DNA from: Allobogoriella deserti
GTDB taxonomy: Bacteria > Actinomycetota > Actinomycetes > Actinomycetales > Actinomycetaceae
Assembly: GCF_042680605.1 (NCBI RefSeq)
Contig: NZ_JBHUEE010000008.1
Location: forward strand, 186,001-250,000
Direction of reading: 5' to 3'
DNA length: 64,000 nt
The position numbers were made by a program, and so were the translations under genes. The notes below the pieces were generated by a model. It ran no database searches and was not told where the DNA came from. It worked only from the letters and a program-made list of their open reading frames with translations. Shown piece by piece: positions 27,994-35,933 of this stretch. Position 1 is the stretch's first letter. Every line of letters begins with the position of its first letter.

Positions 27994-28045
27994 CCGGCCG
28001 GACGAACGCGACACCGGCACGACGCTTCCCACAGCGCTCCCGATA

Positions 28046-28081
28046 TGGAAACGTTGTCACTACGAGCTGGCAACGAGCGAG
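28046..28081 (+). promoter_or_regulatory. LacI-type operators before the sulfatase operon
   Basis: TGGAAACGTTGTCA (28046-28059) matches the island palindrome TGGCAACGTTGCCA at 12 of 14 positions. TGGCAACG (28068-28075) is a perfect half-site with a poor right half, so this second site is less certain. Both lie between rpe and the sulfatase ATG at 28089. A clear -35/-10 pair is not evident. Binding by the encoded LacI-family protein is inferred from identity with the other island sites. Confidence 0.65.
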
Positions 28082-28088
28082 GGAGCAC

Positions 28089-29549
28089 ATGTCCGGGCCG
28101 AACGTCGTCATGATCGTCGCGGACCAGTGGGCCGCCGACACGATCGGCGCACTCGGGCACCCGACGGTGCGCACGCCGCATCTGGACCGGCTCGTCGAGC
28201 GCGGCACCACCTTCACCTCGGCCTATTGCGCCGCGCCGATCTGCCTGCCGTCTCGCACGGCGATGCTCACCGGGCGACTCCCACGGCGGGACCGGGTCTA
28301 CGACAACGCGTCCGAGCTCCCGGCCGGCGTGCCCACGGTGGCGCACCACCTCAACCGTGCCGGGTACCGCACGGCGGTTGCGGGCAAGATGCACTTCGTC
28401 GGCCCGGACCAACACCACGGCTTCGCCGAGCGCCTGACCCGTGACGCCTCACCGACGGACTTCCGGCTGACGCCGGACTGGACGGCCGGTCCGGTGGCCA
28501 ACCCCGGCACCAGCGTCCGCCGGCTGCGCTACGCGCCGACGGCGCCGTGGACCTGGCAGCTCTCCTACGACGAGGAGGTCACGCACCGGGCGCTGGAGCG
28601 CCTCCGGCTGGCGAGCCGTGAGGCCTCGCCGTTCTTCCTCTGCGTCTCGATCACCCATCCGCACGACCCGTTCGTCCTGCCGGAGGCGTACTGGGACAGG
28701 TACGCCGCGGACGAGATCGATCCGCCGCGCTCCCCGGCGGCGCCCCTGGAGGACCTGCATCCGGCCGACCGCTGGATCCAGACCCATCACGAGGCGGACC
28801 GCTTCCCACTGTCACTCGATGAGACGCTTCGCGCACGGCGCGCGTACTACGCCGCCGTGTCCTACGTCGACGACACGGTTGGTCGCGTCCTGGGCGAGCT
28901 CCAGCGGCTCGGGATGAGTCAGGACACGGTCATCGTCGTCACCAGCGACCACGGGGAGATGCTCGGCGAGCACGGCATGTGGTTCAAACGCAGCTACCGT
29001 GATCCGTCCGTCCGGGTGCCGTTGGTCGTCGCCGGGCCCGGGATCCCGGCCGCCGCCACCCGGCACGCCCCCGTCTCTCTCATGGACCTGGTCCCGACTC
29101 TCCTCGATCTCACCGACGTCCCCGGCCGGGCCGAGCACACCGCCGCCATGGACGGCCGCTCACTCGCGCCGGCGATCCACGGCCGGGAGGAACCCGACCG
29201 CCCCGTGTTCGCGGAGTACCTCGGCGAAGGCACGATCGAGCCGGTGCTCATGGTGCGGCAGGCCGAGCACAAGTATGTACGCGTCCGCGGCCACGCGCCG
29301 ATCCTGCACGATCTCGCCGCCGACCCCGCCGAGTCCCGCAACCTCGCGCACCAGCCCGATCACGCCCGGGTCGTCGACCGGTTGGACCGGTTGCTCCTCA
29401 CCGGTGTGGACCTCGACCAGCTCTACGAGGACGTGCTGCGCAGCCAGAACGAACGTCTCCTCGTCGCCGGCACGACGCCGTGGGAAAACTCCTGGCAGCC
29501 CGACGTCGTCCCCGCCGGTGCGCGGATGTACCCGGCTCCGACGGCCTAG
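28089..29549 (+). CDS. Sulfatase, choline-sulfatase-like
   Basis: This 486-residue type I sulfatase has the cysteine converted to formylglycine in C52-L-P-S-R, followed by TAMLTGR. The metal site is formed by MIVADQ near the N-terminus and TSDHGEMLGEHG in the middle. The segment VYDNASELPAGVPT, then AGKMHFVGPDQHHGF, is characteristic of choline-sulfatase (BetC)-type enzymes. No signal peptide is present, so it acts in the cytoplasm. Context (FGGY kinase, aldolase, glycosidases) suggests a sulfated sugar or sugar-derived ester as substrate rather than choline sulfate; this is inference. The ATG at 28089 has GAGGGAG just upstream. It is the first gene of a unit preceded by LacI-type operators. 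Confidence 0.85.
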   Translation: MSGPNVVMIVADQWAADTIGALGHPTVRTPHLDRLVERGTTFTSAYCAAPICLPSRTAMLTGRLPRRDRVYDNASELPAGVPTVAHHLNRAGYRTAVAGKMHFVGPDQHHGFAERLTRDASPTDFRLTPDWTAGPVANPGTSVRRLRYAPTAPWTWQLSYDEEVTHRALERLRLASREASPFFLCVSITHPHDPFVLPEAYWDRYAADEIDPPRSPAAPLEDLHPADRWIQTHHEADRFPLSLDETLRARRAYYAAVSYVDDTVGRVLGELQRLGMSQDTVIVVTSDHGEMLGEHGMWFKRSYRDPSVRVPLVVAGPGIPAAATRHAPVSLMDLVPTLLDLTDVPGRAEHTAAMDGRSLAPAIHGREEPDRPVFAEYLGEGTIEPVLMVRQAEHKYVRVRGHAPILHDLAADPAESRNLAHQPDHARVVDRLDRLLLTGVDLDQLYEDVLRSQNERLLVAGTTPWENSWQPDVVPAGARMYPAPTA

Positions 29550-29562
29550 GGGAGGCGGGCCC

Positions 29563-31053
29563 GTGACGACGACCTCATCCGACATCCTCGCCCTGGGAAT
29601 CGACGTCGGAACCACCAACACCAAGGCGACACTGGTCGCGGTCGACCCGACCGGCGTCCGCGAACTCGCCCTGGCGGCCGCGCCGACCCCGTCCGACGCG
29701 CCCGGTCTGCTCGCGATGGTGGCCCGGGTCGTCGACGACGTCCTCGGCGAGACCTCAGGCGGACCGCACACCGTCGGCATCGCCTCCATGGCCGAGACCG
29801 GCGTCTGCCTCGACAAGCATGACGAGCCGACGACCGGACTACTCCGCTGGGACCCCCGACGAGCGACGGGACAGGCCTCGAGGCTCGCAGACAGTTACGG
29901 CGCCGACGCCCTGTTCGCCGCGACCGGCGTGCGACCGAGCGGCAAGACGCCGCTGGCCACGTGGGCGTGGCTGCGGGACCACGGGTTCGCTTTCGACCGG
30001 TGGGCCGGCGCTGCGGACTTCGTCGCCCTGGCCCTGACCGGCGTGCTCGTCACCGACCACACGCTGGCCGGGCGCACCATGGCCTACCGCATGGGCGGGG
30101 CGCCGGCCGAGACGTTCGACGCCGAGCTGCTCGAGCTGGCCGGACTGCGACCCGGCCAGCTTCCCCACGTCGCCGCACCCGACGACGTCGCAGCCCACGT
30201 CAGCCACGCCGCCCTACGCCGATTCGGGCTCGGTGAACTCACGCGGCGCCTGGCGCCGGGCACCCCGGTCACCGTCGCCGGACACGACCACCCCGTCGGC
30301 GCGTGGGCGGCCGGCGCACGCGGTCCGGGGGAACGTGCCGATTCGCTCGGCACCGCCGAGGCGGTCCTGACCGTCCTGCCCGCGCCACCGGCACCTGCAC
30401 CCGTGGCCGCGGCAGGCATGAGCTGGGTCCGTACCGTCAGCAGCCGCCACGACGCCCTGCTCGCCGGCACCTCGAGTGCCGGCGCGATGCTCGGCTGGCT
30501 GGCGGACCACCTCACCGACACCACGGTCGCCGACGCCCTCGTCGCGGCGGCCGGCGACGTGCGCCGCACCGGCGCCCCAGCCGGTCCGATGGTCCTGCCG
30601 TATCTCGCGGGGCGCCAGACGCCGGCACCCGACCCTCAGGCGCGCGTGCGCGTCCTCGGCTCCGCCGCCGGCGCCGACCCGGCGTTGGTGGCCCGCTCCG
30701 TCCTGGACGGCATCGCTCTGCAGGCCCGCTGGATGCTCGAGGAGCAGGCCGGCCTCGGCGAGGCGGCACCGGGCCCGGTGACTGTGCTCGGCAGCCTGCT
30801 CGAGGAGCCGGCTGTCGCCGAGACCAAGCGGCTCGCCACCGCGGCACCGCTGCGCCGCGTGACGGCACGCGAACCGGTCGCCACCGGCGCCGGACTCCTG
30901 GGTGCCGTCCGGGCCGGGTTGCTCGGGCCGCCCGGCCCGGCTCTCGGCAACGCCCCGGTGCTGCCCGCCGTCGATCTTCCCCCGCCGGCGAACGACCCCT
31001 ACCGCACGGCGCTGACCGCGTTCACCCGTGCCGCCACCGAAGGAGAGAGATGA
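29563..31053 (+). CDS. FGGY-family carbohydrate kinase
   Basis: This 496-residue sugar kinase has the N-terminal phosphate loop LGIDVGTTNTKATLV and the second-domain ATP-binding features GHDHPVGAWAAGA and SLGTAEAVLTV. Members phosphorylate ketoses, polyols or gluconate; the sequence alone does not fix the substrate. The next gene encodes a ketose-phosphate aldolase, so the kinase may produce a ketose-1-phosphate for it. The GTG at 29563 has GGGGAGGCGGG upstream. The stop overlaps the aldolase ATG by 4 bp. Confidence 0.85.
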   Translation: MTTTSSDILALGIDVGTTNTKATLVAVDPTGVRELALAAAPTPSDAPGLLAMVARVVDDVLGETSGGPHTVGIASMAETGVCLDKHDEPTTGLLRWDPRRATGQASRLADSYGADALFAATGVRPSGKTPLATWAWLRDHGFAFDRWAGAADFVALALTGVLVTDHTLAGRTMAYRMGGAPAETFDAELLELAGLRPGQLPHVAAPDDVAAHVSHAALRRFGLGELTRRLAPGTPVTVAGHDHPVGAWAAGARGPGERADSLGTAEAVLTVLPAPPAPAPVAAAGMSWVRTVSSRHDALLAGTSSAGAMLGWLADHLTDTTVADALVAAAGDVRRTGAPAGPMVLPYLAGRQTPAPDPQARVRVLGSAAGADPALVARSVLDGIALQARWMLEEQAGLGEAAPGPVTVLGSLLEEPAVAETKRLATAAPLRRVTAREPVATGAGLLGAVRAGLLGPPGPALGNAPVLPAVDLPPPANDPYRTALTAFTRAATEGER

Positions 31054-31922
31054 CCCCCGCCCCCTCGCTCGACGCACTCGCCCGCCCGTCCGGTGGGCTC
31101 GCGATGGTCGCCATGGACCAGCGCGAGAGCCTGCGGCACATGTTCGACCAGGCCGGCGCGGGACGTCCGCCGGACCGGGTGCTCATCGACTTCAAGCGCG
31201 CCGTCGCCGAGATCCTCGGCCCGCAGGCGTCGGGCTTCCTCATCGACCGGCACTACGGCTTCGACGAGATCCGCGGTGACCTGCCGCCCTCGGCCGGTCT
31301 GATCCTCGCCGTCGACGACCTCGTCCAGGAGCCGGGCGGACCGGTCGAGGACACCGGCCTCGACGAGACCGCCCTCGGCCAGGACCTATCCGGGGTCGCG
31401 GCGCTCAAGCTCCTGATCATCTGGCGCCGCGACGACCGCCGCGAGGCGCGGGTGAATCTTGCCCGACGGTTCGTCGCGGCAGCGCGGGAGCGCGGCCTGC
31501 TCTCCGTCCTCGAACCCGTGGTCAGGCCCGCCGCCGGGGAGAACGACTTCGACACGGAGGCCGCCATCCGCGAGGCCGCCCGCGAGCTCTCACCGCTGGG
31601 ACAGAGCCTGTACAAGGTGCAGGTACCGCTCGGCGGCCGCGGTACGGAAGCCGAGCTGCGACGCGCGTGCGAGGCACTCGCCGGGGATATCACCGGCCCG
31701 TGGGTCGTCCTCTCGCAGGGCGTCGACCGAGCCGACTTCTGTCGCGCGGTCGGCGCGGCGTGCCGCGCCGGGGCCAGCGGCTTCCTCGCCGGGCGCGCCC
31801 TGTGGAGCGACATCGTCGGCGCCGCCGACGTTCCCGCCCGGCTGCGGGAGGTCTCCCGGCCCCGACTGGAGGAGCTCGCCGCCGTCGTCGATGCCGAGGC
31901 ACGACCGTGGAGGCAGGCATGA
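31050..31922 (+). CDS. YihT/LacD-type class I aldolase
   Basis: This 290-residue TIM-barrel aldolase closely resembles sulfofructose-phosphate aldolase YihT across its length: RPSGGLAMVAMDQRESLRHMF, DRVLIDFKRAVAEIL, ALKLLIIWR, SVLEPVVRP, SLYKVQVPL with the likely Schiff-base K189, and GASGFLAGRALWSDIVG. Family members cleave ketose-1-phosphates to dihydroxyacetone phosphate and an aldehyde. The sulfonate substrate cannot be assumed, because no sulfoquinovosidase, sulfoquinovose isomerase or sulfolactaldehyde reductase is nearby. It is translationally coupled to the FGGY kinase upstream and to the racemase-like gene downstream, with AAGGAG as ribosome binding site. Confidence 0.85.
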   Translation: MTPAPSLDALARPSGGLAMVAMDQRESLRHMFDQAGAGRPPDRVLIDFKRAVAEILGPQASGFLIDRHYGFDEIRGDLPPSAGLILAVDDLVQEPGGPVEDTGLDETALGQDLSGVAALKLLIIWRRDDRREARVNLARRFVAAARERGLLSVLEPVVRPAAGENDFDTEAAIREAARELSPLGQSLYKVQVPLGGRGTEAELRRACEALAGDITGPWVVLSQGVDRADFCRAVGAACRAGASGFLAGRALWSDIVGAADVPARLREVSRPRLEELAAVVDAEARPWRQA

Positions 31923-32590
31923 CCACCGTCGGGTTCATCCACACCGTGGCGGATCTCGCCGGCCGGTTCGAGCAGCTGGTCGCACCGGCCGCCGTGCGGA
32001 CCGTGCACGCAGCCGACCCGTCCCTGCTCCGCCGGGCGATCGACGTCGGCGTGGACGAGGACCTCCACCGCCGCGTCGCCTCCCACGCGGCCCACCTCGC
32101 CGCCTGCGGCGCCGACGCCGTTCTGGTCACGTGCTCCTCGATCGGGGAGACCGTCACCACGGCCGCCGAGGCCGCCGGTGTGCCGGTGCTGCGGGTCGAC
32201 GCCGCCATGGCGCGCGAGGCCGTCACGCGCGCTCGCACCGCCGGCGGTCGCATCGCAGTCCTGGCCACGGTCAGCTCGACGCTGGGGCCGACCGGCCGGC
32301 TGGTACAGGCCGAGGCCGACCGCGCCGGCGGCGGCATCATCGTCACCCCCGAGGTCGTCGCCGGCGCCGCCGACGCCCGGTCCGCCGGCGACCACGACGA
32401 CCACGACCGGCGCGTGCGTGATGCCGTGGCGCGGGTCGCCGGATCGGCCGACGTCGTGGTCCTGGCCCAGGCGTCCATGGCGGCGGCGCTCGAGGGGGCC
32501 GAGCCGCCCGTACCGGTCCTCACCTCACCCGTCAGCGGCGTCGCCGACCTGCTCGCAGTCGTTCAACAGGACAAGCCCCGACCGCGGTGA
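31919..32590 (+). CDS. Asp/Glu racemase-superfamily protein
   Basis: This 223-residue protein has the racemase-fold start VGFIHTVADL and the first catalytic cysteine in VLVTCSSIGETV. The second cysteine expected in the C-terminal half is absent: the equivalent strand reads VVVLAQASM. It should therefore not be a two-base racemase of the classical kind. Relatives with one cysteine include maleate isomerase-like and decarboxylase-like enzymes. Its ATG overlaps the aldolase stop, so it belongs to the same pathway unit. Its last codons overlap the first operator of the next unit. The substrate is unknown. Confidence 0.7.
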   Translation: MTTVGFIHTVADLAGRFEQLVAPAAVRTVHAADPSLLRRAIDVGVDEDLHRRVASHAAHLAACGADAVLVTCSSIGETVTTAAEAAGVPVLRVDAAMAREAVTRARTAGGRIAVLATVSSTLGPTGRLVQAEADRAGGGIIVTPEVVAGAADARSAGDHDDHDRRVRDAVARVAGSADVVVLAQASMAAALEGAEPPVPVLTSPVSGVADLLAVVQQDKPRPR

Positions 32591-32653
32591 GAACGTTGCC
32601 GGTGTTGACGACCGGGAACGATGTGGGTACGTTGCCACATGGCAACGATGCCA
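32588..32653 (+). promoter_or_regulatory. Promoter with three LacI-type operators before the ABC importer operon
   Basis: Three copies of the island palindrome are present: TGAGAACGTTGCCG (32588-32601), TGGGTACGTTGCCA (32624-32637) and TGGCAACGATGCCA (32640-32653). A strong promoter overlaps them: -35 TTGACG (32605-32610), 17 bases, -10 TACGTT (32628-32633), start near 32640. The second operator covers the -10 and the third covers the start point, so bound repressor would block transcription. The last two sites are 16 bp apart centre to centre, which would allow side-by-side binding. Confidence 0.8.
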
Positions 32654-32674
32654 CACAGAAGGCGGAGATGAGCG

Positions 32675-34087
32675 ATGAGGCAAGTTGTACGGTCCACGGC
32701 CGTGTTCGGGCTCGCGGCCACGCTGGCCCTGTCGGCGTGTGCGCGCGGGCAGACCGAAAGTGGGGACGACGCTGGCGGGAACGATGACGGCGGACAGAAC
32801 CAATTCGACCCCGAGGCGGAGCTGAGCGGCGACGTCCAGATCATGGGCTTCGGCGTCAACGACGAGGTCGCCGAGGTGCGCTACAACCGGGCGCAGGAGG
32901 CCTTGCCGGACGTCAACTTCTCCCTGGTCGAGGGCGACCTCGACATCCAGCAGTTCCTGTCCTCGGTCGCCGCCGACGACGCCCCGGACCTCATCTACGC
33001 CAACCGCGACCAGATCGGGACGTTCGCCTCCCGTGGTGCGATCATCCCGCTCGACGAGTGCATCGCCGGGGAGGGCATCGACACCTCGGTGTTCCGGCAG
33101 CCCGCACTCGATCAGATCACCTTCGCGGACCAGCTGTGGGGTGTGCCGGAGTTCAACCAGGTCCAGATCACCATGGCGAACGCCGACCTGCTTCAGGGCG
33201 CGGGACTGACCATCGACGACGTCAACGGCTCGGACTGGAGCGCGATCGAGAACGCCACCGAGCAGATGACCGTCCGCGAGGGCGGGGACCTGCAGGTCAT
33301 CGGGTTCGACAGCAAGCTGCCGGAGTTCATCCCGCTGTGGGCGATGGCCAACGGCGCGTCCCTGCTCTCCGACGACGGCCGCACCGCCAACCTCGACGAC
33401 CCGGCCGTCGTCGAGGCCCTCGAGTTCGCCGTCGGCATCTACGAGGCGCAGGGCGGGTTCAGCGCGGTCAAGGCCTACCGGGACTCGGCGGACTTCTTCG
33501 GCGAGGGCAACCAGTTCGCCACCGACGTCCTCGGCGCGATGCCGATGGAGCAGTGGTACGTCAACGTCCTCAACGACGTCTCCCCGGACGCGCCGATGGC
33601 CTTCGACACCTTCCGCAACCAGGAAGGCGAACCGCTGGCGTTCGCCTCCGGATCCGCATGGGCCATCCCGGCCGGCACCGACACCGCTCCGATCGCGTGC
33701 CGGTTCATCCGCCAGATGACCGAGACGGACGCCTGGATGGCCGCCGCCGAGGAGCGCCACCGCATCCGTGAGGAGGAGGGCGAGCTGTTCACCGGCCTGC
33801 TCACCGGCAACATCGAGGCGGACGAGCGCATCTACGACGAGTACGTCTCGCACGACGCCCCGGAGCCGTGGGCCTCGGCCATCGAGGCGATGTACGAGGG
33901 CAACGACCACACCTTCTCCTTCCCGGCGAACCCGGCCGACGCCGACTTCAAGAACGCGTGGCAGGACGCCGTCAACCGCGTGCTCAACGGCCAGGCCAGC
34001 CCGCAGGAGTCGCTCGAACGTGGCCAGGAGGAGGCCCAGGCCGCTCTCGACGAGGCGTGGGCCCAGTGGGACGAGGAGCAGGACTGA
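32675..34087 (+). CDS. ABC sugar transporter, substrate-binding lipoprotein
   Basis: This 470-residue extracellular binding protein is membrane-anchored through the lipobox L-S-A-C22 after a short hydrophobic signal. An acidic Asn/Gly/Asp linker follows before the folded domain (DVQIMGFGVNDEVAEVRYN). The fold is that of cluster B, family 1 sugar-binding proteins. The C-terminus is helical and Glu/Gln-rich. The ATG at 32675 has GGAG eight bases upstream. Two permease genes follow directly. The ligand is unknown but should be the glycan processed by the downstream glycosidases. Expression is under a promoter with three LacI-type operators. Confidence 0.9.
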   Translation: MRQVVRSTAVFGLAATLALSACARGQTESGDDAGGNDDGGQNQFDPEAELSGDVQIMGFGVNDEVAEVRYNRAQEALPDVNFSLVEGDLDIQQFLSSVAADDAPDLIYANRDQIGTFASRGAIIPLDECIAGEGIDTSVFRQPALDQITFADQLWGVPEFNQVQITMANADLLQGAGLTIDDVNGSDWSAIENATEQMTVREGGDLQVIGFDSKLPEFIPLWAMANGASLLSDDGRTANLDDPAVVEALEFAVGIYEAQGGFSAVKAYRDSADFFGEGNQFATDVLGAMPMEQWYVNVLNDVSPDAPMAFDTFRNQEGEPLAFASGSAWAIPAGTDTAPIACRFIRQMTETDAWMAAAEERHRIREEEGELFTGLLTGNIEADERIYDEYVSHDAPEPWASAIEAMYEGNDHTFSFPANPADADFKNAWQDAVNRVLNGQASPQESLERGQEEAQAALDEAWAQWDEEQD

Positions 34088-34089
34088 CG

Positions 34090-35022
34090 TTGGCCGCAAC
34101 CATCCAGGAACGGCCCGGCCAGAAGGCTGCGCGGCGTCGCAACCTGCTCTGGGTCGGGCTGTTCCTGAGCCCGTGGATCATCGGGTTCTGCGTGTTCACC
34201 GCCTGGCCGGTGCTCTACAGCGGGTATCTGTCGTTCACCGACTACGACGTGCTCACCGACCCCGAGTGGGTGGGGCTGGCGAACTACGAGCAGATGATCG
34301 CCGACCCCCGGGTCCGGCTCTCGCTGTGGAACACCTTCTACTTCACGGCGATCCAGGTTCCGCTCCAGGTGCTCGTGGCCCTGGCTCTCGCTCTGCTGCT
34401 CAACCAGGCCGGCCGGGCCGCCGGGTTCTTCCGCACCGCGTTCTTCCTGCCGAAGATGACCCCACCGGTCGCCGTCGGCATCCTCCTCCTGCTGCTCTTC
34501 AACGGCCAGGACGGACTGATCAACCGGGTGCTCGGCTGGGTCGGCATCGACGGCCCGGCGTGGACCACCGACCCGAACTGGGTCAAGCCCGGACTCATCC
34601 TCATGAGCCTGTGGTCGGTCGGCTCGTCGGTGATCATCCTGCTCGCCGCGCTACGCAACGTCCCGAACGAGCTCTACGAGTCCGCCCGGGTCGACGGCGC
34701 GAACTTTTGGCAGCGCACGGTGACCATCACGGTCCCGATGATCTCCGGCCCGATCTTCTTCATCTTCGTGGTCAACACCATCGCCGGTTTCCAGACGTTC
34801 ACCGAGGCCTACACGGCGTTCTTCGGGTCTGGGAACACCACCTACAGCAACGACGCCGCGCTGTTCTTCGCGATCTATCTCTTCCGGCAGGCGTTCGAGT
34901 CGTTGCAGATGGGCTATGCCTCGGCCATGGCCTGGCTGATGTTCGTCATCATCCTCATCGTCACGCTCATCCAGCTCCGGCTGTCCAAACGGTTCGTCTA
35001 CTACGAGGGGGAGCAGCGATGA
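34090..35022 (+). CDS. ABC sugar transporter permease (MalF/UgpA type)
   Basis: This is a 310-residue inner-membrane subunit with six predicted transmembrane segments, beginning with LLWVGLFLSPWIIGFCVFTA. The coupling (EAA) loop is ELYESARVDGANFWQRTV. The TTG at 34090 is taken as start: it is two bases after the binding-protein stop, gives a short polar N-terminus before the first membrane helix, and has GAGGAG about 10 bases upstream. It works with the next permease. No ATPase gene is present in the cluster. Confidence 0.9.
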   Translation: MAATIQERPGQKAARRRNLLWVGLFLSPWIIGFCVFTAWPVLYSGYLSFTDYDVLTDPEWVGLANYEQMIADPRVRLSLWNTFYFTAIQVPLQVLVALALALLLNQAGRAAGFFRTAFFLPKMTPPVAVGILLLLLFNGQDGLINRVLGWVGIDGPAWTTDPNWVKPGLILMSLWSVGSSVIILLAALRNVPNELYESARVDGANFWQRTVTITVPMISGPIFFIFVVNTIAGFQTFTEAYTAFFGSGNTTYSNDAALFFAIYLFRQAFESLQMGYASAMAWLMFVIILIVTLIQLRLSKRFVYYEGEQR

Positions 35023-35933
35023 GCGCCGCGTCCACGCCGGTGACCGACGTCGCCCGCGCGAGCGAGGTCTCCCGGGCCGGCGGCCTGCCCACGCCGAACC
35101 GACGGCGCTGGTCGGTCCGGCGCGTCTTGGTGCTGCTCGCACTCGTGGCGTGCACCGTCGTGTTCATCTACCCGTTCATCTGGCTCATCTCGGCCTCGTT
35201 CAAACCGCGCAGCCAGGTGTTCGACAACAAGCTCATCCCGGAGACCTTCACCCTCCAGAACTACGTCGACGTCTGGCACGAGGCGCCGATGGCACTCTGG
35301 CTCTTCAACACCGTCCTGGTGACGGTGCTGGCGGCGGTGACGGTGACCATCTCCAGCGCCATGGTCGCCTGGGGCTTCTCCTACTTCCGGTTCCGCGGCC
35401 GCGGCTTCCTCTTCGGCCTGGTCCTGGCCACCATGATGCTGCCCGGCGCCGTGACGATGATCCCCACCTTCCTCATCTGGGACGCCCTCGGTCAGGTCGG
35501 GACGTTGACGCCGTTGTGGGCCCAGAACCTCTTCGGGTCGGCCTTCTACATCTTCCTGCTGCGGCAGTTCTTCCTCGGCCTGCCACGCGATCCGTTCGAG
35601 GCGGCGCGGATCGACGGTGCCTCCCACTGGGGAATCTTCTGGCGCATCGCCATGCCGCTGACCAAACCGGCCATCGTGGTGACGTTGCTGTTCGAGTTCC
35701 AGGCGGCCTGGACCGACCTCATGCGGCCGCTGATCTACCTGCGGGACTCGAGCACGTTCACCATCCCGCGCGGACTGAAGGCTCTGCTCGACCAGTACGG
35801 CTTCGGCGGCAACTGGCACTGGGAGATCATCGTCACCGCCTCGGTCATCACCACCATCCCGATGATCGTGCTGTTCTTCCTCGGCCAGCGGCACTTCATC
35901 GAGGGCATCGCGACCACCGGGTCCAAGGGGTGA
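35019..35933 (+). CDS. ABC sugar transporter permease (MalG/UgpE type)
   Basis: This is the second permease, 304 residues, with a long polar N-terminus and six membrane segments starting at VLVLLALVACTVVFIYPFIW. The coupling loop is DPFEAARIDGASHWGIFWRI. The C-terminus FFLGQRHFIEGIATTGSKG is typical of MalG-like subunits. The ATG overlaps the first permease stop, and its own stop overlaps the GTG of the GH1 gene, so importer and glycosidases are one transcript. Confidence 0.92.
   Translation: MSAASTPVTDVARASEVSRAGGLPTPNRRRWSVRRVLVLLALVACTVVFIYPFIWLISASFKPRSQVFDNKLIPETFTLQNYVDVWHEAPMALWLFNTVLVTVLAAVTVTISSAMVAWGFSYFRFRGRGFLFGLVLATMMLPGAVTMIPTFLIWDALGQVGTLTPLWAQNLFGSAFYIFLLRQFFLGLPRDPFEAARIDGASHWGIFWRIAMPLTKPAIVVTLLFEFQAAWTDLMRPLIYLRDSSTFTIPRGLKALLDQYGFGGNWHWEIIVTASVITTIPMIVLFFLGQRHFIEGIATTGSKG

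Noticed and set aside
27958..28025. 14-bp direct repeat (27958-27971 and 28012-28025) at the rpe/island border as possible attachment site
   Set aside because: No matching copy was seen at the other end of the island and no integrase or tRNA is adjacent; it probably reflects the repetitive His/Asp codons of the rpe tail.
28089..32590. Assignment of this operon as a sulfoquinovose (sulfo-EMP) pathway
   Set aside because: Only the aldolase supports it. No sulfoquinovosidase, isomerase, PfkB-type kinase, sulfolactaldehyde reductase or sulfonate exporter is present, so the assignment is kept as a possibility only.
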